From Pseudomonadota bacterium (GTDB lineage: Bacteria > Pseudomonadota > Gammaproteobacteria > Burkholderiales > Ferrovaceae), in NCBI GenBank assembly GCA_021794775.1, contig JAJYQG010000038.1, positions 1 to 5,068 of the forward strand: 5,068 bases of DNA, given 5' to 3'. A program made the translations under genes and the position numbers. The notes below the pieces were generated by a model, which saw only the letters and a program-made list of their open reading frames with translations, was not told where the DNA came from and made no database searches. Of this stretch, positions 1 through 5,068 are shown piece by piece (within the stretch, counting starts at the first letter, position 1; each line of letters begins with the position of its first letter).

Positions 1-77
1 CCGTAGAGGGATACATCCGCGTGGGCGGAACCGGCCACGGCAGACAAAGCTGCAAGTGCGAATAGCGATTTTTTCAT
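1..77 (-). CDS. General outer-membrane porin, N-terminal fragment (cut by the left window edge)
   Basis: Only the first 25 codons and two further bases are visible. They read MKKSLFALAALSAVAGSAHA followed by DVSLY and a partial codon beginning GG, consistent with Gly. The first 20 residues form a classical Sec signal peptide: two Lys, a hydrophobic Ala/Leu-rich core, and an AHA signal peptidase I site giving cleavage after residue 20. A mature start of the form (x)VSLYG, the first strand of the barrel, is the hallmark of Burkholderiales-type trimeric porins (Gram-negative porin family). Such proteins form water-filled diffusion channels for small hydrophilic solutes in the outer membrane. The ATG at 75-77 is chosen because a GGAG ribosome-binding site lies 5 nt upstream and the signal peptide begins exactly there. 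The gene follows the efflux operon on the same strand after 151 nt. The family call rests on the signal peptide and about five mature residues, so substrate preference cannot be judged. Confidence 0.85.
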   Translation of the reverse strand, partial: MKKSLFALAALSAVAGSAHADVSLY

Positions 78-82
78 TTTGT

Positions 83-86
83 CTCC
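83..86 (-). promoter_or_regulatory. Ribosome-binding site of the porin gene
   Basis: The minus strand reads GGAG, then ACAAA, then ATG: a good Shine-Dalgarno core at 5-nt spacing. It fixes the porin start at 77. An out-of-frame ATG at 86-88 opens only a four-codon frame (M-E-T-K-stop) that contains this site and is not a credible start. Confidence 0.75.
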
Positions 87-168
87 ATAAATTCAGGTTA
101 ACAATCCCTTCGTCTGACACTTTGTCCTGATTACGTCCAGTGCAGATTCTTGGGGATGTTAGCCGAGC

Positions 169-197
169 ATTATGACAAAATTGCTACAGCACGTAAA
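169..197 (-). promoter_or_regulatory. Candidate sigma-70 promoter for the porin gene
   Basis: On the minus strand, TTTACG (192-197, four of six matches to TTGACA) is separated by exactly 17 nt from CATAAT (169-174, five of six matches to TATAAT). Transcription would begin around 160-163 and give a 5' leader of roughly 85 nt before the porin ATG. That length would leave room for post-transcriptional control, which is common for porin mRNAs, but I see no specific small-RNA target. The call is by consensus matching only. The -35 element falls in the loop of the candidate terminator of the upstream operon. Confidence 0.45.
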
Positions 198-218
198 CTC
201 CGCTTACAAAACTGTTGC
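175..218 (-). terminator. Candidate weak Rho-independent terminator of the efflux operon
   Basis: On the minus strand, 10 nt after the pump stop codon, GCAACAG (212-218) can pair with CTGTAGC (183-189), giving six pairs around one A-A mismatch. The 22-nt loop can form an inner GTAA/TTAC stem (204-207 with 193-196). The hairpin is followed directly by a U-rich run, AATTTTGT (175-182). Position and layout fit an intrinsic terminator, but the stem is imperfect and not GC-rich, so read-through into the porin gene is plausible. Confidence 0.35.
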
Positions 219-228
219 TTTTATACCA

Positions 229-3200
229 CTAATCGTCTTCGTCGTCGCTTTGAACTTTATCGAAACGATCGTTTTCGTGAACCAAACTGAAAACCACGGG
301 CACAAAGATCAAGGTGGCCATCGTCGCCAGCATCAAGCCACCTATCACGGCACGTCCCAGAGGGGCATTCTGCTCCCCACCTTCGCCCATGCCAAAGGCC
401 ATGGGCGCCATGCCGATGATCATGGCCAGCGCCGTCATGAGCACCGGGCGGAAACGACTCACCCCTGCCTCAATGGCGGCCTGAACCGCATTTTTGCAAT
501 CGAGCAAGCGCTCCCGCGCAAAGCTGACCACCAAAATACTGTTGGCGGTCGCCACCCCCATACACATGATGGCCCCGGTCAAGGCCGGAACCGACAACGT
601 GGTATGGGTCGTGAACAGCATCCAGACAATGCCGGCGAGAGCCGCTGGCAAAGCCGTAATGATCACAAATGGATCGAGCCAGGATTGGAAATTCACCACA
701 ATCAACAAATAGATCAGCATGACCGCTGCCAACAAACCGAACAACAGTCCCGAAAAAGCCGTTTGCATGATCGGAACCTGGCCCTGAAGCACAATCGTCG
801 CACCGCGCGGCAGGTGAGATTTATGGCGATCGAGAATACGCTGGATATCCGCTGCGACACCACCAAGGTCACGATCCTGAATCGTTGCAAAGATGTCGAA
901 CGACGGCTGAATCGCATAATGGGTGACCACCGCTTCCCCGCGATCGCGCACAATTTCGGCAACGCCCCCCAACAATTGCAGCGTCTTGGCAGACGGCGAA
1001 GTAATCGGGATGTTTTCCAGGGCCGCCAGGGTATCGACAAAATATTGCGGCGTCTGCACGACGATGGGATAAGAAACCCCGTTACGCGGATTGAGCCAGA
1101 AATTGGGGGCAACCTGACCGCTGCCGGATAACGTATTGACCAAACTGTCCGTCACATTCTTTTCCGTTATCCCGAGCGTACTGGCATACACACGGTTGAC
1201 GTTCACATCGAACTGGGGATAGTTCATGGACTGCTGGATACGGGCATCCGCAATCCCATCCACATGATTCACTTCGGAAAGAATCTTTTCAAGATAAGCC
1301 AAATCTTCATCGTGACGGGGCCCCATGATCTTGATGTCAATGGGAGCAGGTGCCCCAAAATTAAGAATTTGGCTGACCATATCTGCCGGCAGGAATGCAA
1401 AGCTGTTGCCAGGAAACTGTCGGGGCAATTCGGTACGCAGAATTTTGACAAACTGATCCGTTGGTTCATGATGCTCTTTCAGCGTGATCAGGATATCGCC
1501 ATCCTGTGGCCCAATGGTTCCGGTATTGATGAAAGACTGGTTGATGGGGCTTACCGACAAACCGATGTTATCCACGACGCTGTCAAGCTGCGAGGAGGGG
1601 ATTTCATGGCGGATGGCATCTTCGATATGGTCAAAAAGCGCCGCGGTCTCCTCCACCCGCGTACCCACTTGAGCGCGCACATGCAATTTGATCTGCCCGG
1701 CATCAACCGCCGGGAAAAAATTGCGCCCGAGAAATGGCACCAACCCGAAAGACAGCAGCACCACCCCGAGAAATCCCGTTACAAAGCCTTTACGATGCTT
1801 CATGACAAGGGAAATCAAAACCAGATAGTAGCTGCGGATATGGGCAAAGCGCTGTTCAAAGCCATGCTGGAAGCGGGCTGCAATATGGGTTGCTCGGGGA
1901 GCATGAGCATCATGCTCACGCAGCAAAAAGTTGGCCGCTGTTGGAACAAAGGTACGGGAAAGGATGAAGGATGAGACCATGGCAAATACCACCGATTCCG
2001 CCATGGGTACGAACAGATAGCGTGACACCCCCGTCAGAAAGAACATCGGGATGAACACGATACAAATGCTCAACAGCGCTACAAAAGCCGGGCCCACAAT
2101 CTGGCGCGCCCCATCGAGAATCGCATCCGTGACCCTCTTGCCCTGTTCTAGGTGCCAGTTGATGTTTTCGATGGTCACCGTGGCATCATCCACCAGAATC
2201 CCGACGGCCAAAGCCAGTCCGCCCAGCGTCATGACGTTGAGCGTCTCACCAATGGCTGACAGCCCGATGATGGCCGAAAGAATCGCCAGAGGAATGGAAG
2301 CCGTGATGATCAGGGTCGAACGCCAACTTCCGAGAAACAGGAGAATCATGCAACTGGTCAAAGCGGCGGCAATAATCCCTTCTCGCACCACTCCCGATAC
2401 CGCCGCCTTGACGAACACAGACTGATCGCCAACCGTGGAAAGTCGTAAACTGTCCGGCAAAGTCTGCTTGAGCAGCGGAACCATTTTTTTCACGCCATCG
2501 ATGATATCAAGCGTCGAGGCCGCCCCGTTCTTGAGCACCGTCATCAACACCGAGTGAGCCCCATCGACGCGCACAATGTTGATTTGTGGGGGATACCCAT
2601 CGCGCACATGAGCAACATCCCGAATGAAGATGGTGGCACCGTTAACCTGTTTGACAGGCATGTTGTTGAGCGTGTCAAACTCGTCCGGGCTGTCGTTGAT
2701 CTTGATGGTGTACTCAAAAGAGCCCATTTTTTCCGTACCCGCCGGAATGATCAAATTCTGGGCAGCCAGAGCCTTGCCCACATCGTCGGGAGAAAGACCC
2801 TTGGACTGCATGGCCACAGGATCCAGATCGATCTGGATCTGACGTACCTTGCCGCCGTAGGGAGAGGGAATGGCGCTGCCAGCCACCGTGGCCAACTGGG
2901 GACGGATGAAGTTCTGACCAAGGTCAAACAGTTTCTGCTCCGGAATACCTTTACCGGATAGCGTCAGTTGCAGAATCGGTACCGTGGCGGCGTTGTAATT
3001 AAGGATCAGCGGTGGAGTGATGCCCGGCGGCATCTGTTTCAGAACTGTTTGAGAAATCGCCGTTACCTGCGCCGTGGCGGTGCGAATATCGACAGTAGGC
3101 TGGAAAAATATTTTGACGATGCCATAGCCGGGTAACGATTGGGATTCGATATGCTCGATGTCATTTACGGTCGAGCTCAAATAGCGCTCATAGGCATAAA

Positions 3201-3393
3201 TCACCCGACCCGCCATGTCTTCCGGTTGCATGCCCGTATAGGACCATACGGCACTGATCACCGGGATGCGTATCTCGGGAAAGATATCCGTCGGCGTACG
3301 CAGAGCCGCCAAGGGACCAAAAAGAAGGATAAGCAGCGCCAGTACCGTAAAGGTATAGGGGCGTTTCAGCGCCAGCTCAACAATAGCGTACAT
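229..3393 (-). CDS. RND-family efflux pump, inner-membrane permease subunit (AcrB/HAE-like)
   Basis: This 1054-residue protein has the usual length and two-fold architecture of the AcrB superfamily: TM1 (about 12-31), a periplasmic porter/docking region (32-335), TM2-TM6 (337-490), TM7 (536-556), a second periplasmic region (557-872) and TM8-TM12 (877-1038). TM4 carries GILVDDATVTIEN with the proton-relay pair Asp402-Asp403. TM11 carries RFRPVLMT, giving Arg980 and Thr987 where AcrB has Arg971 and Thr978. The AcrB TM10 lysine is replaced: the motif is GVATANSILVVSF, with Ala950 at that position. The loop at 609-637 lacks the Phe-rich AcrB pattern. The protein ends in an acidic tail, SDDEDD. 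The start is supported by AGGA 6 nt upstream of ATG and by the family-typical opening ALKRPYTF. It is the third gene of the adaptor-channel-pump operon and probably a proton-driven trimer. Heavy-metal specificity is not suggested, because the TM4 motif is of the drug-pump type. The substrate is unknown. Confidence 0.95.
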   Translation of the reverse strand: MYAIVELALKRPYTFTVLALLILLFGPLAALRTPTDIFPEIRIPVISAVWSYTGMQPEDMAGRVIYAYERYLSSTVNDIEHIESQSLPGYGIVKIFFQPTVDIRTATAQVTAISQTVLKQMPPGITPPLILNYNAATVPILQLTLSGKGIPEQKLFDLGQNFIRPQLATVAGSAIPSPYGGKVRQIQIDLDPVAMQSKGLSPDDVGKALAAQNLIIPAGTEKMGSFEYTIKINDSPDEFDTLNNMPVKQVNGATIFIRDVAHVRDGYPPQINIVRVDGAHSVLMTVLKNGAASTLDIIDGVKKMVPLLKQTLPDSLRLSTVGDQSVFVKAAVSGVVREGIIAAALTSCMILLFLGSWRSTLIITASIPLAILSAIIGLSAIGETLNVMTLGGLALAVGILVDDATVTIENINWHLEQGKRVTDAILDGARQIVGPAFVALLSICIVFIPMFFLTGVSRYLFVPMAESVVFAMVSSFILSRTFVPTAANFLLREHDAHAPRATHIAARFQHGFEQRFAHIRSYYLVLISLVMKHRKGFVTGFLGVVLLSFGLVPFLGRNFFPAVDAGQIKLHVRAQVGTRVEETAALFDHIEDAIRHEIPSSQLDSVVDNIGLSVSPINQSFINTGTIGPQDGDILITLKEHHEPTDQFVKILRTELPRQFPGNSFAFLPADMVSQILNFGAPAPIDIKIMGPRHDEDLAYLEKILSEVNHVDGIADARIQQSMNYPQFDVNVNRVYASTLGITEKNVTDSLVNTLSGSGQVAPNFWLNPRNGVSYPIVVQTPQYFVDTLAALENIPITSPSAKTLQLLGGVAEIVRDRGEAVVTHYAIQPSFDIFATIQDRDLGGVAADIQRILDRHKSHLPRGATIVLQGQVPIMQTAFSGLLFGLLAAVMLIYLLIVVNFQSWLDPFVIITALPAALAGIVWMLFTTHTTLSVPALTGAIMCMGVATANSILVVSFARERLLDCKNAVQAAIEAGVSRFRPVLMTALAMIIGMAPMAFGMGEGGEQNAPLGRAVIGGLMLATMATLIFVPVVFSLVHENDRFDKVQSDDEDD
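1891..1918. repeat. Cluster of short inverted and direct repeats in the pump gene linker
   Basis: TGCTC (1891-1895) and GAGCA (1899-1903) form an inverted repeat with a 3-nt loop. It is followed by TGAGCAT (1904-1910) and its exact complement ATGCTCA (1912-1918) around one base. GAGCAT also occurs twice in tandem (1899-1910). The stretch encodes about REHDAHAPRA, the start of the His-rich cytoplasmic linker between TM6 and TM7. It is probably a coding coincidence. Confidence 0.45.
2820..2839. repeat. Perfect 20-nt palindrome with four GATC sites, inside the pump gene
   Basis: The sequence GATCCAGATC is followed immediately by its exact reverse complement GATCTGGATC, with no spacer. It contains GATC four times. 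On the coding strand it spans the codons for IQIDLD (residues 186-191), a stretch commonly conserved in RND porter domains. The palindrome may simply follow from repeated Ile (ATC) and Asp (GAT) codons. No function is implied. Confidence 0.6.
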
Positions 3394-3422
3394 GGCTTAT
3401 CCTGACACTCGAACAGTGCAAC
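3394..3422 (-). promoter_or_regulatory. Channel-pump intergenic spacer with ribosome-binding site and small hairpin
   Basis: This 29-nt gap separates the channel stop codon (TAA, 3423-3425) from the pump ATG (3391-3393). On the minus strand AGGA (3400-3403) sits 6 nt before ATG and is the evident ribosome-binding site. Just upstream, GCACT (3415-3419) can pair with AGTGT (3405-3409) around a 5-nt loop, one pair being G-U. The hairpin ends one base before the Shine-Dalgarno core. It is small and may be chance. No promoter is evident, which agrees with co-transcription. Confidence 0.6.
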
Positions 3423-4841
3423 TTACCATGAACCGCCGATCGCGCGAATCAGATCGACAGAAGCTTGCAAACGTGCCGTTCCTACATTAAGTTCCGAGCG
3501 TTCCGTGGCGAGACGCACATTCTCGGCATCGATCACTTCCAGGTAGCTGACCGCTCCCTCACGGTAACGGTTGATGGCAAGGTCGTAGGTATGCCGCGCT
3601 GCTTTGACGGCCAACAACTCATGTTGGTCCTGTTCGCTCAAATTGTGCAACTGGGAAAGACTGTCTTCAACTTCACGAAAAGCATTGAGTACGGTGTTTT
3701 TATAAGCCGCCGTCGCTACCCGAGTCTTGGCACTGGCCTGATCGACCACGGCCTGGCGTGCACCCGCATCAAAGATGTTGAAAAAAGCCAGGGGGCCCAG
3801 CGACCAAAAGCTGTTGGGCGTACTGAGCAACGGACCATAGCCGGTATTCTGGAAGCCCCCCAGAGCAGCGAGAGAAATGGTCGGATAAAAGGCAGCCCGC
3901 GCCACGCCAATCTCGGCATTCGCGGCTGCCACACGACGCTCTGCTGCCGCAATGTCCGGGCGACGCTGCAGCACCGTCGAAGGAATGGCCGAGGGAATCA
4001 AGGGATACACAATCTTGGTGGTCCATTGCGCATCCTCAGCCAGCGAGAACTGGCTGGGAACCTGGCCCACGAGCACAGCCAAGGCATGCTCGTACAATGC
4101 ACGGGTTCCCGTCACCCGGGCCAACTGGCCACGGGTTTGTTCCAGCAAAGCCTCCGAGCGCGCCACATCAAGACCCGACACGGTTCCTTGATCGTGGCGG
4201 CGCTGCATCATCTGCAGTTCCTTATCGTAGGCATCGATAGAGAAGCGCAGGAGCCCGAGTTCGGCATCCAAACCGCGCAATTTGATGTAACTGGTGGCCA
4301 GCATGGCCTCCAGACTCAAACGCGCGCTCTCGATATCCGCTTTGCTGGCCGCAGCACTGGCTTCAGCGGAAGCGATGGCGCTGCGAATGGCACCCCAAAA
4401 GTCTATTTCGTAAATGAAGCCACCGCCCAGCGCAGTATTGCCATAGATATTCGGCTGCCCTTGTCCCCGATGAGGCCGGTTGACCGACTGGCGGTTGGTC
4501 AATTCGTTGCCCGTCAGGTTGATTTCAGGATAAAGCTGGGCGTTCTCTTCCGTCAGAAAGGCGGTTGCAGCATCGTAACGTGCCAATGCTTCCTGGATCA
4601 CCAAGTTGTCCTGGTTGAGTTTCGATTCCAGCACATCCAACTCAGGGTCATGGTAATGAACCCACCAGTCACCGCGCGGCTGCTTATCCGCTGGCCGCGA
4701 TAAACGCCAAAGTCCGTCTTCCTTGAACGTCTCCGTCTTTGGCATGTCGGGACGATGGTAATCGGGCATCAAGGAGCAGCCCGCCACGCCAACTGCTGCC
4801 AAGATCATCGTCAACGCGCGAACGGTTTTTCTCCCGTTCAT
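3423..4841 (-). CDS. Efflux outer-membrane channel lipoprotein (NodT/TolC-like OMF family)
   Basis: This 472-residue protein has the usual length of NodT-type outer-membrane factors. Residues 1-21 are a lipoprotein signal peptide ending in the lipobox VAGC, so Cys22 should be lipidated after signal peptidase II cleavage; Ser at +2 does not signal inner-membrane retention. The mature part shows the two-repeat TolC layout: LYPEINLTG (103-111) in the first half and FYPTISLAALGGF (318-330) in the second. Family signatures include DWWVHYHDPELDVL (58-71), YEIDFWG (144-150), LQRRPDIAAAERR (291-303) and the C-terminal YREGAVSYLEVIDAE (426-440). Long Ala-rich helices (about 155-260 and 360-465) fit the periplasmic coiled-coil barrel. 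It would trimerise into the outer-membrane exit duct. Its ATG overlaps the adaptor stop as ATGA, and AAGGA lies 6 nt upstream, so translation is probably coupled. Substrate specificity cannot be read from a channel component. Confidence 0.95.
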   Translation of the reverse strand: MNGRKTVRALTMILAAVGVAGCSLMPDYHRPDMPKTETFKEDGLWRLSRPADKQPRGDWWVHYHDPELDVLESKLNQDNLVIQEALARYDAATAFLTEENAQLYPEINLTGNELTNRQSVNRPHRGQGQPNIYGNTALGGGFIYEIDFWGAIRSAIASAEASAAASKADIESARLSLEAMLATSYIKLRGLDAELGLLRFSIDAYDKELQMMQRRHDQGTVSGLDVARSEALLEQTRGQLARVTGTRALYEHALAVLVGQVPSQFSLAEDAQWTTKIVYPLIPSAIPSTVLQRRPDIAAAERRVAAANAEIGVARAAFYPTISLAALGGFQNTGYGPLLSTPNSFWSLGPLAFFNIFDAGARQAVVDQASAKTRVATAAYKNTVLNAFREVEDSLSQLHNLSEQDQHELLAVKAARHTYDLAINRYREGAVSYLEVIDAENVRLATERSELNVGTARLQASVDLIRAIGGSW

Positions 4842-5068
4842 TTTGCTTCCTTATCCGCTGCGGCCGGCTTCGATATCGTCACCAGCTCACCATTCTCGAT
4901 GGCGTCTGGCGGGCTGTCAATGACGCGGTCATCCGCCTTGATTCCATCCAGAATTTCCACTTCCGGACCAAAGTCACGTCCAACCGTCACATGCTTGAGC
5001 AGGATTTTGTTCTCGGCATCGACCGTTGCCAAATGGACACCATCCGTCCGTAAAATCAGGGCACTCGC
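4838..5068 (-). CDS. RND efflux periplasmic adaptor (membrane fusion protein), C-terminal fragment
   Basis: The open frame runs in from the right edge and gives 76 residues before TGA (4838-4840), beginning ASALILRTDGVHLATVD. This is the end of the adaptor membrane-proximal domain. The opening matches the usual (P)xSALxxRxDGxxVAxVD strand. It is followed by the typical VTVGRDFGPEVEILDGI-KADDRVIDSPPDAIENGELV pattern and a short charged, Ala/Lys-rich tail. In this family the domain contacts the periplasmic part of the pump, while the hairpin and lipoyl domains, which lie outside the window, reach the outer-membrane channel. An internal TTG at 5030-5032 could open a 64-residue frame, but the continuous homologous-looking frame upstream shows it is not a start. 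The gene is the first visible member of the operon and overlaps the channel gene by 4 nt. Confidence 0.9.
   Translation of the reverse strand, partial: ASALILRTDGVHLATVDAENKILLKHVTVGRDFGPEVEILDGIKADDRVIDSPPDAIENGELVTISKPAAADKEAK
4846..4852 (-). promoter_or_regulatory. Ribosome-binding site of the channel gene, inside the adaptor gene
   Basis: The minus strand reads AAGGAAG ending 4 nt before the channel ATG, with the AAGGA core at 6-nt spacing. It lies within the last codons of the adaptor (the KEAK end). Together with the ATGA overlap at 4838-4841, this supports the chosen start and suggests re-initiation by ribosomes finishing the adaptor. Confidence 0.7.

Noticed and set aside
74..88. Four-codon frame (M-E-T-K-stop) whose stop overlaps the porin ATG as ATGA
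   Set aside because: It has no ribosome-binding site of its own and contains the porin ribosome-binding site, so it is most likely chance and not a leader peptide.
172..1131. 319-codon plus-strand open frame starting in the intergenic region
   Set aside because: It is mostly antisense to the 3' end of the pump gene. Its composition is His/Arg/Gln-rich without a domain, and the short hydrophobic stretch near its start mirrors the acidic tail and last codons of the pump.
1264..1974. 236-codon plus-strand open frame opposite the middle of the pump gene
   Set aside because: It is antisense to an intact, well-conserved pump region, with no family resemblance and no ribosome-binding site that I find convincing.
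2103..2110. GGCGCGCC eight-base palindrome
   Set aside because: It is an isolated short palindrome in coding sequence, expected by chance, with no surrounding repeat structure.
229..3393. Heavy-metal (CusA/CzcA) pump assignment
   Set aside because: TM4 carries the double-Asp drug-pump motif VDDATVTIEN and not the heavy-metal motif with a single Asp. The lack of a TM10 lysine alone does not make it a metal pump.
3465..4703. 412-codon plus-strand open frame opposite the channel gene
   Set aside because: It lies wholly antisense to a clear NodT-family gene, has no recognisable domain, and its product is rich in Arg, Gln, Gly and His as expected from reading a Gram-negative gene backwards.
4838..5032. 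Independent 64-residue protein starting at a TTG
   Set aside because: The same frame continues upstream to the window edge with adaptor-like sequence, so it is the C-terminus of the larger adaptor gene.

Overview
The window looks like a piece of a Gram-negative proteobacterial chromosome, most likely betaproteobacterial. The best lineage clue is the truncated gene at the left edge: its signal peptide and first mature residues (MKKSLFALAALSAVAGSAHA, then DVSLYG) closely match the start of classical Burkholderiales-type porins. Base composition is moderate by eye, lower than in typical Burkholderia. I do not name a species.

All supported genes lie on the minus strand, so transcription runs from right to left. 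From right to left these are: (1) the last 76 codons of a periplasmic adaptor (membrane fusion protein), cut by the right edge (4838-5068); (2) an outer-membrane lipoprotein channel of the NodT/TolC type (3423-4841), whose ATG overlaps the adaptor stop in an ATGA; (3) a complete 1054-residue RND inner-membrane pump (229-3393), 29 nt further on; (4) a 151-nt intergenic region (78-228) holding a plausible weak terminator and a plausible promoter that overlap; (5) the first 25 codons of a general porin (1-77).

The first three genes encode a complete tripartite efflux system. The pump would use the proton gradient to move substrate from the periplasm or inner membrane, the adaptor bridges the periplasm, and the lipoprotein channel forms the exit duct. 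The promoter and any regulator of this operon lie beyond the right edge. The porin appears to be a separate transcription unit.

I see no mobile element, CRISPR array, tRNA/rRNA, frameshift or unrecognised gene, and no convincing undescribed system. The points most worth checking are the missing transmembrane-10 lysine in an otherwise conserved proton-relay set, a Phe-poor substrate-pocket loop, the gene order adaptor-channel-pump, the terminator/promoter overlap before the porin, and a perfect 20-nt palindrome carrying four GATC sites inside the pump gene. Long plus-strand reading frames opposite the channel and pump genes are judged to be antisense shadows.
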